Source of the DNA: Diplolepis rosae | Lineage: Eukaryota; Arthropoda; Insecta; Hymenoptera; Diplolepididae | Length of the DNA: 64,000 nucleotides | Reading direction: 5' to 3' | NCBI GenBank assembly: GCA_030998225.1 | Contig: JAPYXD010000308.1 | Location: 7,760,001 to 7,824,000, forward strand | Shown here: positions 37,606-47,907 of the stretch, piece by piece | Layout of the letters: the number at the start of each line of letters is the position of its first letter | Position numbering within the stretch: position 1 is the first letter of the stretch | Notes under the pieces: generated by a model | Databases searched by the model: none | What the model was told of the DNA's origin: nothing | What the model saw: the letters and a program-made list of their open reading frames with translations, nothing else | Made by a program: the position numbers and the translations under genes

Positions 37606-38442
37606 TTGAGAATGGAGGAATACGATTACGACATCGAATACGTAAAAGGAAAAGAAAACAAAGTTACAGACTGTTTATCCCGACTTTTCTCTATAACATC
37701 TGATATTTCAAAACAAGCAATGTGGGAAGCAGGAATATCCAATGAGGAAGGTGGAACTGCGGAATTAAAAACTCAACAACAGAAAATCGAAATTTTCGGT
37801 ACCCCAGTTATAACAGAAGATAGGGTACTAAGAGAAGAGGAAAAGATCAATTTACCACCAAGAAGGATGAGAGAACCTTCGGAGGAAACAGAGAACGAAT
37901 CTACAGAAGACATGACAACTGAACAACTTGACATGCACACGGAATTTATAAATTGGAGACTGCAACCCACCTTCGGCAAAGTTAAGACAAAACCTAACGT
38001 GATAGGAAAGTTATGGAAGGAAATAAAAAAGGAGGAAATGCCCGACTATGATGAAGAAGATTGGCTCATAAAATTAAGCTGGATTATAGAGGAAATTAAC
38101 AGAAAAAAATTAACCATTATAAGGCTTATTTTCGGAGACCCACTATTTACCCCACTGCAAAAGGAAATACTTCAGGAAATGGTGGAATTTATCTCAAATT
38201 ATTACCCTCACCTAAATTTCCACTTATGTTTCACGCCTACCAGAGAATTGACAAAAGAAGAAAAGCAAGCTATAATCAAAGAAGCACACTCCACTCACTT
38301 TGGAGAAAAGAACACTCTGGAAAAGGCTTAGACCATCGGCTTATGGCTCGGAATGGACAATGAAATTAAAAAATACGTGCAGTCTTGCCCCATTTGCCAA
38401 CTACAGAAAACAACGCGCATAAAGAATCAAGCGAAGAGCATA
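37606..38442 (+). pseudogene. pol: element 2 RNase H end, linker and integrase zinc domain
   Basis: Begins with the RNase H C-terminus (YVKGKENKVTDCLSRL), then a Glu-rich linker of about 150 residues. The integrase HHCC domain is split by a stop at 38329 (EAHSTHFGEKNTLEKA before, CPICQLQKTT after). It is cut at 38441 by a mariner insertion at a TA. Confidence 0.85.
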
Positions 38443-39110
38443 CCAGGGGTGTTAGTTGAAATTTGCCGGTTTTGCTCATAGATTCCGCTAGAGATATGTA
38501 TACATTTCTATGATTTGGCATCTATGTCATATTTTTCTATGGACAATAACCTTCAAAAATACACAATTACATTCTGCAAAAATAATAGCATCATAGTTGT
38601 TTACCTCAGTAAATATGTCGAGTTTCGTTCCAAGTAAATCGCATTTGCGGCGTTCGTTGCTTTTCTTATTTCATCAAAAGAAAAAAGCAATTGAAGCTCA
38701 TCGATTGCTGGTAGAAACTTATGGTGAACATGTTCCAGTGATTAGAACATGTGAGACATGGTTACGTCAATTTAAAAGTGGAGACTTCGATTTAACAGAC
38801 AATGAACATCCTGGTGCAGCGAAAAAGTTCGAAGACGAGGAATTGCAGGTGTTATTGGATGAAGACCCAACCCAATCGCAACAACAATTGGCACAAACGC
38901 TGGATTTATTTCGAGAACTCGAAGCGGAAAAATCATGCCTTTCACCTGGTGAGGTCGGCCCATCGACTCCAAGGCCAAATCATTTTCACCGTAAGACAAT
39001 GCTCTGTGTTTGGTGGGACCAGTGTGGTGTGGTGTACTTCGAGTTATTAAGACCTGGTGAGACGGTGAATACGGATCGCTACCGACAACAAATTATCAAT
39101 TTGAATCAAA
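38443..39110 (+). mobile_element. internally deleted mariner inside the integrase gene
   Basis: The left end CCAGGGGTGTTAGTTGAAAT directly follows a TA, as for mariner. The transposase starts at 38615 (MSSFVPSKSHLR) with its helix-turn-helix region (HRLLVETYGEHVPV, TWLRQFKSGDFDL). It then jumps by deletion to the central TMLCVWWDQCGVVYFELL and ends at about DRYRQQIINLNQ. The second and third catalytic Asp regions and the right terminus are missing. Confidence 0.85.
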
Positions 39111-39553
39111 ACTTGGCACTAGATATCTTTGGGCCACTTCCCGAAACACAAAAAGGAAATCGTTACATATTCAGTATGCAAGACAGACTAACAAGATATA
39201 CAGTTCTCGTACCTTTGCAGAATGAATCAACAAATTCAATAATAGAAGCCTTAATCGATCACTATATTTATACTTTCGGTGCACCTAAGACCATACTTTC
39301 TGACCAAGGATCAAACTTCTTATTGGAATTAATGACACAATTTGAAAACGCATTGAACATTCGGCATATTAAAACAACTGCATTACACCAGCAATCAAAC
39401 GGGAAAATCGAAAGAATGCACTCTACACTACTAAACCTAATCAAGACTAGTATTGCCAAAAATAGTAAACAATGGGACGAAAACTTAAAATACATCAATT
39501 TCGTCATCAACACTACCACAAATCAAACGACTGGACATTCTCCCTATAATTGA
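38615..39553 (+). CDS. chimeric ORF: mariner DNA-binding region fused to retroviral integrase core
   Basis: One uninterrupted frame of about 312 residues. Residues 1 to about 165 are a mariner transposase N-terminus and centre. From LALDIFGPLPETQKGNRYIF onward it is the integrase catalytic core of element 2, with all three acidic positions (LDIFGPL, LSDQGSNF, NGKIERMHS). It ends at a TGA after TTGHSPYN. The joint at about 39110 coincides with the lost mariner right end. Most likely an accidental fusion; no evidence of expression. Confidence 0.7.
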   Translation: MSSFVPSKSHLRRSLLFLFHQKKKAIEAHRLLVETYGEHVPVIRTCETWLRQFKSGDFDLTDNEHPGAAKKFEDEELQVLLDEDPTQSQQQLAQTLDLFRELEAEKSCLSPGEVGPSTPRPNHFHRKTMLCVWWDQCGVVYFELLRPGETVNTDRYRQQIINLNQNLALDIFGPLPETQKGNRYIFSMQDRLTRYTVLVPLQNESTNSIIEALIDHYIYTFGAPKTILSDQGSNFLLELMTQFENALNIRHIKTTALHQQSNGKIERMHSTLLNLIKTSIAKNSKQWDENLKYINFVINTTTNQTTGHSPYN

Positions 39554-39930
39554 CATTCGGAAGAACACCCAATATCCCGTCAACGGACCTGATAAGGAAA
39601 TGGAAGAAGAAACACGAAGAGATCAAATCCAAAACCCGAGAGAGAATCCAGGTAGAAATGGAAAAGACAAAAAGGAGACTCGACGAAAATATAATTAGAA
39701 AACATCCAATATATAAAGCAGGAGATCTTGTCAAAACACTCCACAACACTAAGCAAAATAAATTAGAATCTGCCTGGAAAGGTCCTTTTGAAGTCATAGA
39801 TTACATCGACGATAACAATCTAAGAATTAGAGATAAAGATAAGATCATTCGAATACACATAGACCAATGTATGCCGTACTTTTCAGATTCTGATGCAGAT
39901 GATAACGCTGCTAGCACTAGCTATGATTAG
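39550..39930 (+). pseudogene. pol: element 2 integrase C-terminus
   Basis: Continues the integrase after the stop at 39551-39553 with FGRTPNIPS, a basic helical stretch and the GPFEVIDYIDDNNLRI block (GPF/Y module). It overlaps the env-like ORF by 38 bases. Confidence 0.85.
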
Positions 39931-40705
39931 TCAGGCGAATTATACTCTGACGTCTCTTAAAGGGAATGTTTATATAGAAGAACAGTCAAAGGTTTACCTT
40001 TACCACGAAATATGGAAACTTGTTATTGGGATAAATTTCACTGCAAATGACCAACGACTTACTTGTATCGATACTACTATTAGATTCGCTGAAACAGCAT
40101 GCAATAACGAATGTCTACCTATGTATGAAGTACGTCTAGCTAGGAATCTATACAATAGATTAAGATACAAAAATACCATCCTCATAAAGCTCTTAGGAAA
40201 CAATTGTAAACTTTACAACAATTACGACTTACTCTATCTAGGAAACACAATTAAGTATAACACTTTTGACTATTTTAACGACACGTACGACATTCAATAT
40301 TCTGCCAGCGATTTAGCAAGTCTCGAAAATAGGCTCATTCAATTACCCAAAATAGTTGATAACGTCGAATTACAGCAAGCCAGGTTGAGTTTAGACGATA
40401 CGGAAAACATGCTAAACTCTATAGTTCAGCATAGGCGAATTAAGACAACGACAGAAGCAATCATGGATTACCTAAGCTATTTAGGATATGCGTCACTTGG
40501 ATTAGTCACACTGTACATTAGTTACAGATTCGGATTAATTGAATTGTTAAAAAATTGTATCCCGAAAAGAATATGCTTATTTTCCGTTAAAACTAAAATA
40601 GACACACCCACGCATGTGATCACTTACAATGCGAGCGTTCAGCCTTTGCTAACTGAACCACCCAAAAATAGACGTATCAAAATTGAGGGACTAAATTCAT
40701 TCTAA
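39893..40705 (+). CDS. env: element 2 short Env-like membrane protein
   Basis: A 270-residue ORF between integrase and the 3' LTR, where errantiviruses carry env. It starts with a hydrophobic signal-like stretch (LLALAMISQANYT), has several N-glycosylation sequons (NYT, NFT, NDT), and a membrane-spanning segment near residues 202-222 followed by a short basic tail. It is much shorter than the usual 450-500 residues and lacks a recognisable cleavage site, so the middle appears deleted. Confidence 0.65.
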   Translation: MQMITLLALAMISQANYTLTSLKGNVYIEEQSKVYLYHEIWKLVIGINFTANDQRLTCIDTTIRFAETACNNECLPMYEVRLARNLYNRLRYKNTILIKLLGNNCKLYNNYDLLYLGNTIKYNTFDYFNDTYDIQYSASDLASLENRLIQLPKIVDNVELQQARLSLDDTENMLNSIVQHRRIKTTTEAIMDYLSYLGYASLGLVTLYISYRFGLIELLKNCIPKRICLFSVKTKIDTPTHVITYNASVQPLLTEPPKNRRIKIEGLNSF

Positions 40706-40714
40706 ACAGGGGAA

Positions 40715-40889
40715 TGTTATGCCTAACGGTAAGATACCCCTTCTATTAGCACTCGAGGCCTATATCATGTTGAGCGCAGGGCCGGCTCCTCAGTTCTTAT
40801 CCGACCAATAAAGTTATAACCACTGAGCTCTCTAAACAAATGACTCAGCAATATTCTTAAAACATCATTCTTCGATACCACGCATAACA
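40715..40889 (+). repeat. element 2 3' LTR
   Basis: Pairs with 25895-26070; preceded by the purine tract AACAGGGGAA. About a dozen and a half differences between LTRs indicate an old insertion. Confidence 0.93.
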
Positions 40890-41285
40890 ACCCCATACCA
40901 ATGAAATCTTAAAGTGTGCTGTTCGATGAAATATTAGATATAATATATTTTACTTTTGAATAATCAAACCTTTTATTAATACTTATATATTTAAATGTTC
41001 ATTTAAAATATGTTATGTATTCTAAAAGTTTTTTCAAAATGTTTTATTCTAAAGGATTTATTTCAATTTTACTTCATACCAAAATAAAGTTAGAGTGCGA
41101 TTTCGTGTGCTAATTTTGATATAATTCATTGTATTTTTCAAATACTTAAACCTTATATACTCAAACATTCAGAATTATTTTGAATTCAAAATGTTGTAAT
41201 AAAACTTGGTACCTAGTAGATGTATATATATATAAGTAGATCAAGGTGTGGGTTAAAAAAATAATTGAAAAACTCGACCATAATT
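40890..41285. other. AT-rich intergenic DNA
   Basis: Nothing supported apart from a short (TA)n tract at about 41221-41233. Confidence 0.5.
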
Positions 41286-41289
41286 TGTC

Positions 41290-41335
41290 ATGAGCGACGT
41301 TTCGTTGGCTTGGTTCGCCAACCTCATCAGGCTAT
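41290..41335 (-). ncRNA. hammerhead-ribozyme-like motif
   Basis: In the minus direction CTGATGAG (41330-41323) is followed by a 6 bp hairpin GTTGGC-GAACCAA-GCCAAC (41322-41304), then GAAACGTC (41303-41296). CUGAUGA, stem II and GAAA are the invariant hammerhead core in the right order, and GTC is a permitted cleavage triplet. A third helix is only weakly visible (AGC/GCT). Such motifs occur in retrotransposons such as Penelope-like elements. No ORF of that kind adjoins it. Confidence 0.5.
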
Positions 41336-41339
41336 ATTT

Positions 41340-41936
41340 GAATGAAAAAGTTCATATAAATTAGGAATCACAATAATTTTTACAAAATTGTTTACAAAAC
41401 AGTAAAAAAACACTTTCTAAAGAGTCACAAAACAAATTTTACCTTAAAATTGAAGTCATTACATTTAAAACATTTAGTCAATTATTAAAATCTAATTTAA
41501 TTAGTCACATTGTTTCGTCCCGAAGTGTAATATTAAACTAACTATTCGTAATTTTGTTTCCTTATTTATAAGACGGAGGAAACTAATATTAATAAACTAA
41601 CACTAACTTAAACTTGTATATTATACAAATGAGTATTCAAACGTTAAATAATAATTTCAAACAAGAATCAGTATTCATAATTTTAAACTCTTCAAAAGTG
41701 GAAAGTAGTTAGAATTTAACGTATAAATATCATCTTTTTTATTTATGCTATTTTTTTGACACTTTATATGAATCATTTCTGATATAAGTCTTTTTTTATA
41801 AATAATTTCGGAATCCACTACAGTAGTCTTATTCCAATCAAATTCATGTTTAAAATTAATTAGCTGAGGCATATTATACAAAACGAAGCAGTTGGTTTTA
41901 CTAACCATTTTTCTCAGTGCATCAATACGTTCATAG
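41340..41936. other. AT-rich intergenic DNA
   Basis: No gene supported; the minus ORF at 41675-41908 has no recognisable domain. Confidence 0.45.
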
Positions 41937-41939
41937 TTA

Positions 41940-42064
41940 CATACTTAAATTTAAAGAATTTGAAAATCTTTCCGTAAAAAAAGACGATTTCGAATGCACT
42001 GGGATTCGAGCCGAGGTCTTTCGATTGCCAGTCGACTGCTCTAACCACTGAGCTACACAGGCCT
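41940..42064 (-). mobile_element. tRNA-derived SINE copy 1
   Basis: In the minus direction GGCCTGTGTAGCTCAGTGGT contains a pol III A box, followed by GGCTCGAATCCC, a B box, with tRNA-like D and T arms. The acceptor 3' strand is absent and the unit continues into a body ending GAAAGATTTTCAAATTC, shared with copy 2. That makes it a SINE head, not a working tRNA gene. Confidence 0.75.
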
Positions 42065-42282
42065 CCGACATCTAATTCTCCACAGGAAGATCTCCTTATA
42101 TCGCCAAGTGGCTCTGCCTTGCGGCTGTAAATTGATTTCAAATTAATTAGGTGAGTTTGAAATTTTTGTCACTGCCTACATTATCGGAAGTTCACTAGTC
42201 CCGTATCAGATAGGATACGTTGTCGACAGGTGTCTTCGTACACAATTTCAAACTCTTATATCGCAAATAATGCAATGAATTC

Positions 42283-42406
42283 AAATATTTAAAGAATTTG
42301 AAAATCTTTCTGTGGAAAAAAAGACGCTTTCGACTGCGCTGGGATTCGAGCCCAGGTCTTTCGATTACCGGTCGACTGCTCTAACCACTGAGCTATACAG
42401 GCTTCC
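42283..42406 (-). mobile_element. tRNA-derived SINE copy 2
   Basis: Same unit as 41940-42064: A box TAGCTCAGTGGTTAGAGC, well-paired T arm CTGGG/CCCAG around CTCGAAT, and the same tail. The anticodon-loop position would read GGT. The two copies lie in the same orientation 340 bp apart. Confidence 0.75.
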
Positions 42407-42464
42407 CAAAGGTTCATATGTTATTTAAGCTATTGCTAAAGTAACTTAAATTTTATATTGGATC

Positions 42465-43734
42465 TATAACTTAATTCGTGTGGTTTTTTTTTCAAAATTT
42501 GAACGTTTATTCAAGAAAAACATTCACAATAGTATTATTCAAAGTATTGCCCATCTGAAGCTTTGAGTTTTTCCCATCTTTCTGGCAATTTGTGGATTCC
42601 ATCCCAAAGGAACTGCGCCGGCTTGGCGGCCAAGAATGAATCAAGCCAATTTTTGATACCCTGTTCTGATGTGAACGTATTCCAGTGAGAGCGTTCTGCA
42701 TCGACCGGAACAAATGGTAGTCAGAAGGGGCAAGGTCTGGGCTATGAGGCGGGTGGGGTAAAACTTCCCATCCACTGTTTTCCGAATAGGTCTTAACCGG
42801 AATAGCAACATGGGGCCGAGCGTTGTCATGATGGAAAATTATGGTCTCGTGTCTGGTCGCATATTCCGGGCGTTTTTTGGATATTTCTCTCCTCAAACGG
42901 ATTAATTGTGTTCGGTAGCGTTCTCCATTGATGGTTTCACCAGGTTTTAGCAGCTCATAATACAGCACACCCTTCTGATCCCACCAAATACAGAGCATTA
43001 CCTTCGCGCCATGGATATTCGGCTTTGCCGTTGATTTGGCTGGTTGGCCGGGTTTCACATATGACTTTTTGCGCTTGGGATTGTCGTAATGGATCCATTT
43101 TTCATCACCAGTAACAATCCGATACAAAAATGACTCTTTTTTCTGGTGTTCCAGCAGCATTTCGGACATGCAAAACCGCCTTTCAACGTCTCTCGGCTTC
43201 ATTAATGTGGAACCCAATTTCCTTGCTTTTGAATGTATCCGGCTGCTTTTAAACGTTTTGAAATGGCTGCTTGAAAGACTCTCAAGAATTCTGCGAGCTC
43301 TTCTTGAGTTTGGCCACAATCTTCATCGAGTAATGATTCCAGTTCTTTATCTTCAAACTTTTTTGCCTGCCCAGGGAGTTCTTCGTCTTCCCAGCCAAAA
43401 TCACCACTTTTAAATTGTGCAAACCACGTTTGGCGCGTTCGCTCAGCTAGAGCATGTTCACCATAAACTTTCACCATAATACGATGACTTTCGGATGCAG
43501 TTTATTTCATATTAAAGTAATGAAGAAGACCTCCCCGCAAAAACACTTTTTCAGGCACAAAGTTCGACATATTTGAGTGAAAAAAAATTATTGTTGTTTA
43601 CGCTTCATATGAATGACATATATTGAAAAAGACGCACAATGACAGTAGCTCTTCAAACCAAGTTCGGAATATTGGAACGATGGATTAATAATCAAGTTAC
43701 GTCATCTCTTAGCAAACCGCACGAATTAAGTTAT
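42465..43734 (-). mobile_element. mariner transposon, nearly full length
   Basis: Inverted ends: TATAACTTAATTCGTGTGG at 42465 and its complement, CGCACGAATTAAGTTATA ending near 43734, both starting at a TA. The transposase occupies the minus strand between them. About 1.27 kb, the usual mariner size. Confidence 0.85.
42507..43570 (-). pseudogene. mariner transposase (mauritiana-type), frameshifted
   Basis: Starts at the ATG at 43570 (MSNFVPEKVFLR). A stop follows near 43507, then VYGEHALAERTRQTWFAQFK and AAISKRLKAAGYIQKQGNWV (frame 43477-43202). After a frame change it continues in 43319-42507. The DD34D catalytic residues are all visible: TGDEKWIHYD, HHDNARPHVA and HSPDLAPSDYHLF. The C-terminus is frameshifted. 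Family role: cut-and-paste transposition at TA. This copy is inactive because of the stop and frame changes. Confidence 0.9.
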
Positions 43735-44031
43735 AAATCCAATAATAAAAGGTTAAATTTTTTTTAAATACAGTTTTGCTTCTAATAAGCCCAAGTTAAG
43801 AGCAAAATATTAATTTTGTAAAAATATACTACAAAAATCTGGCCGCTTCGTGGGCACATTCTCATCGCGCGATTCGCTCGCAAGTTTGAGCGCGCCTGGG
43901 GCGCGCGATTCGATCGTCGCACTCGGTCTTATATTTTTCGCATACATTTAAATGTATTACTTGTAATTTGATACTTAAGTTCAAGTCAATTTTATAATAT
44001 TATCGATGTGAATTACATTTTCTCAAAGTTA
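43735..44031. other. intergenic DNA with GC-rich palindromic island
   Basis: No gene. A GC-rich stretch with nested CGCGCG/GCGCGC palindromes lies at about 43860-43925 in otherwise AT-rich DNA. Confidence 0.5.
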
Positions 44032-44035
44032 CTAA

Positions 44036-45874
44036 TGTTACATCCCGTAAAAATTAATAGAAATTTAAAAATCGCGCCTACAGCAAGGCAACCCGACATA
44101 CAACCAGGCGATTGACGAACGTAACTCACATCATTGCGATGATAACTAATTGTCGATAGGATAATTACCTGAGATCGACAAGGCAGTTGAGTTGCATAAA
44201 ATAGGAAAACTACCTTACCGTCGGTAATGTAGAGAACCAAGCCAATAAAAAATTAATAATTATTTAATAAAAATAACAATAATATTCATTATTGTTAAGA
44301 ACAGCCATTAAATGATTGGTAATAATAATCAAACAATAGCACATAATAATCAGCGATAACCAATAATGGATAATCAATCAATAATATCAATCACATTATT
44401 GGGGATCCGCAAATTAGCTTGAATAATATTTTAGAATATAAACACCAAAAATTCATGTACTTCATAAATACTATAAGAATATAAACCGAGTTGTAAAATA
44501 ATAGATGAGTCAGTGCAATTATGACCTAGTACAATTGCACCGACCTGTCAACATATATATATATATATTAAATAACATAGCTGAAAAGACGAGAGAAAGA
44601 GATACCGCACCGAGCATCAATGGACTTTGATCCCGATAGTATGACCTGCGTGAGAACTAGCCGCGAGTTCACGAGTTTCCGCGACTGTCAGCAAGCATGG
44701 TCATCGACATTGCCGCCAGACGCGTGCCGATCAACAAATTATCACTGTACGTGCCGATCTACAAATTAGCAACGTACGTGCCGATCTACAAATTAGCAGT
44801 CACTCTCCCACTATGGGAATAATCAATAATATATAAACCCCAGATTTACCTCTGGAGGTTGTCTTTTCGCTAGTAGCTGTTCAGTCTTCAAGATCTTAAC
44901 GTCGGTAATCACTCCGTCCGCAAGTCATACTGTCGGTGTCACGAATTGACCCTTCGATATTCGTAAATCGGTATCTTACACAAGGAATACCTCGGTACTT
45001 GGTAAATAAAATCCCTGGTCCTTAAGTGGTGCAAGTCCGGTGGTCGTGAATTGATAAGTGCCGTTAAATACGTGTATCGTCGTATTAAGTCGAGTTCTGA
45101 GAGTTAAATCTACAGAAAACGAACTTAACCAGTGTTTAGCAAGCAAGTTGGATTGTCTGATACGCTTCCTGTACTACTTGACTAGCACTACTTAACTCCA
45201 GCCAGGATTGTGCCGTTATCCTTCTATCAACAAGGAGAAATATACGACAAAACTCTTTCTCTTGCCTTCTCAAGCAAGGAAAAAGCGTAAGTTATATATA
45301 TAAACATCTCAAAACTTATTATATTAACTATAACGCCTATTGTAGTGCGTGAATTGTATACCTAGGCATCTCAAAACCTGGTATATTAGCACAAAACATA
45401 CAAGTTACATATATAGGCATCTCAAAACCTGTATTAATAACTTATAGACGCACACACTTAAACGCGGAAGTCACATATATAGGCATCTCAAAACCTGTAT
45501 TATTGGCTTATATAGACGCGCACTTTTAATGCGTGAGTTACATATAATATAGGCATCTCAAAACCTGTATTACTAACTCATAAACGCATAAAACCCTTAA
45601 TATTGCCTTCTCATCCTGAGAAGTAGTATAAGTCATACACATAAGCATCTCAAAACTTATTGTATATCTATCTTTTAATTAATAAAGCTTGTACACCGCA
45701 ATATAACCAAATTTGTTATTATTGTGAACAACTCGAGCCGCATAGGTTTGACTAGTGACCACGATCCAACAAAAATATAAATAATCAGAATTTACCACTC
45801 TGATTTAATCAGCAAACTTTCCTCCCTATTCCTAATTTTCCCAACCTACCCTCGCCTTAGCTCGGGACGTAACA
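44036..45874 (+). repeat. element 3 5' LTR
   Basis: Starts TGTTACATCCCG and ends CGGGACGTAACA (inverted ends). It contains a TATA-like ATATATAAACC at about 44829, an arthropod initiator-like TCAGT at 44881, and AATAAA at 45681-45686. A series of GGCATCTCAAAACCTGTATTA repeats spans 45300-45660. The 3' LTR lacks about 100 bp present here (one such repeat and part of a 27 bp repeat). Confidence 0.95.
44724..44805 (+). promoter_or_regulatory. three 27 bp U3 repeats (enhancer-like)
   Basis: GTGCCGATCTACAAATTAGC-type units start at 44724, 44751 and 44778, just upstream of the TATA region. In the 3' LTR (60529, 60556, 60583) the third is truncated. Tandem U3 repeats commonly act as enhancers; function here is inferred. 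Confidence 0.6.
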
Positions 45875-45881
45875 GCTGATT

Positions 45882-45899
45882 TGGTGGCAGCGGTGGGAT
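45882..45899 (+). promoter_or_regulatory. primer binding site, tRNA-Leu
   Basis: TGGTGGCAGCGGTGGGAT, seven bases after the LTR, complements the 3' end of eukaryotic tRNA-Leu (UAG/AAG type, ...ATCCCACCGCTGCCACCA). Confidence 0.8.
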
Positions 45900-46192
45900 C
45901 GTCACTATTGTTGTCACAATTAATAATAAATTCCAAATTTATAATTTGAAGCGACAAAATTATATGTACAATCATTTCGGAAAATTTAGATTGTTACATA
46001 ACTATTAAGCTTCACATTTCGGAAATTTTCTAAATTATTAATAAATAAATTGAAATAAATAAATTTAAAATTGTTGAATTTCAAATAGTCGGAATTAATT
46101 CCCGCTATTCAAAATTGAAACATTTTTGGAATAATTATTTAAATAAAATAAGTTATTATCTAAGTTTTAAACAGAACAAAGACTGCACTCGA

Positions 46193-47010
46193 GAGTATAA
46201 GTCCTTCTTAGATTCGTTGAACGGTCACCAGTGATTTCGATCATCTGGGCAAGGCAAAGTTCGTAGTGTGTGTCAAGTATTGTTTATAACTTTCATTTTA
46301 ACTTTAAACAATTGACATAATATTTGTGATTGCATAAGATTGTCCAAAGTGTTGTGCTTGAGTCTGGTTTGTCCAATCTTGCATCACTAAAATTCTCAAT
46401 TGTATTCGATAAATAATTAAATTATCGACATATTGTAGTTTTTGTAAATGCGAAAATTATTCAGGAATTTGTGCTTGAGTCATGCTTGTCTAATTTTGCA
46501 TTGCTTAAACTAATAATTGCCAATAATTTATACCCAACTAAATAATTTCTCTAATTCCTAAAATTAGTCAAGATTTTGTTTGCCCAATCTTGAATAACTG
46601 AAATTATTGAAATCTAATAAAATAAATAATAACACATAAAAAGGCAAACGAAATAAATAAAATTTATATCACAGTAAAATCAAATAAAAAATAAATCAAA
46701 CAGTGAACATTTTATCAAATTTACTTAAAATATAACAGTTTGTTTCCAATCACAAATTGTTAACTAAGTTTCAGATTGAGTTTAATACATACAAAATACA
46801 GCCTTCAAGAGTATAAGTCCTTTTTAGATACGTTGAACGGTCACCAGTGATTTCGATCATTGGGTAAGGCAAAATTTGAAGTGCTCGTATTGTATTGTTT
46901 ATAGACTGCAATTTTCAACTTAATTAACTAACAGAATATTTTTGAATGTGAAGATTGTCCAAAAATTGTGCTTGAGTCTAGTTTGTCCAATCTTACATCA
47001 CTAAAATTCT
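46193..47010 (+). repeat. duplicated leader segment
   Basis: 46193-46399 and 46808-47010 are direct copies. Both begin GAGTATAAGTCCTTCTTAG or a variant, then CGTTGAACGGTCACCAGTG, and end TTGTCCAATCTTGCATCACT or a variant. The latter motif recurs in weaker form near 46484, 46579 and 47096. The first motif also occurs in the element 2 leader (26685). Confidence 0.75.
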
Positions 47011-47381
47011 GTAAAAATAAACAATTTTGTTATTTGCTAGCAATAAACAAATTTTATAATTGCCAGAATTGTTCACGCATTTTCATTAAATCTAACTTGT
47101 CCAATCTCATATCGTTCAAAATAACTTTTGTTAATTCTCTCAAACAACTATTAAAATAACAAGTGTAATATTCACTCAGGCGAATATTAAATACGTCTGA
47201 CCTGACCCCCTTTGCATCACTGAATTCATAGCATTCAAGGCTAAGAACGTAGAGTACCTGCATACATCGTGACCAAAATCGACAGTACGTTAAAACTACA
47301 GCATAAATTCTTCAACAAAAACAAATTGAAATTCAAATCGATAGTTATACAAAATAATAATAATAAAGTTGGGTACATTAT

Positions 47382-47732
47382 ATGACAACAAACCAAACTC
47401 AAATAATAATAAAACATCAAACCAATATTATAATTTCAGTATATTCTGACCTATTAAAAAATAAAATAGGAGATTTCTTGTACGATCCAACACTAAATAT
47501 CAATTTAATCGAAAAGGATAAAATAATCCCCGAAGTCAAAATAAACCATTTAAAAATCTACATACTACATAACGCCACTCTTTCAACAGTAGGATCAGTA
47601 GAAATCCCAATTTTGCGTAATTCAATTAAATTCAACATAATTAAACACGAAATAGGTACAGGTATTGCAGGAGTAATTGGAAAATCCTATATTTCTAAAT
47701 TGAATCTTCCTATTCCGGATTTAGTCAAATAG
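47382..47732 (+). CDS. retropepsin-like ORF upstream of gag, active site missing
   Basis: A 116-residue ORF with ATG start in the leader. It resembles this element's own protease: DPTLNINLIEK sits where the protease has DTGADVNIIK. LSTVGSVEIPI matches ISTLGTVQIKI, followed by NSIKFNII, and GVIGKSYI matches GILGREYL. The catalytic DTG is replaced by DPT, so proteolysis is not expected. It could be a decayed duplicated protease or a recruited non-catalytic module. Translation upstream of gag would need its own mRNA or leaky initiation. Confidence 0.55.
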   Translation: MTTNQTQIIIKHQTNIIISVYSDLLKNKIGDFLYDPTLNINLIEKDKIIPEVKINHLKIYILHNATLSTVGSVEIPILRNSIKFNIIKHEIGTGIAGVIGKSYISKLNLPIPDLVK

Positions 47733-47907
47733 ACAAAATTGATAAAAGTAAACTTGTAATTCATATTCAATTTTAGGCCCATAAGTTTCCACAAATAGAG
47801 ATTTGGATTGAGCATTAAATACAGACGTCGAGATTACATCAAAGATAATAATAGTGCCAGTTCAGAGCACTCATTGATAATTTTCAAGCGTTTAAAAAAC
47901 CATCAAC

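Larger units (their letters stand above)
25895..40889 (+). mobile_element. errantivirus-like LTR element (element 2), interrupted and decayed
   Basis: Short LTRs (25895-26070 and 40715-40889, about 90% alike) enclose leader, gag, protease, RT, RNase H, integrase and an env-like ORF on the plus strand. A 7.3 kb foldback element sits in the leader and a deleted mariner in the integrase gene. Many in-frame stops and a mutated RT catalytic box show that it is dead. Without the foldback insertion the element would be about 7.6 kb. Confidence 0.93.

Noticed and set aside
41940..42406. tRNA genes on the minus strand
   Set aside because: A and B boxes and T arm are good but the acceptor 3' strand does not pair and both copies share a non-tRNA tail, so they are SINEs.
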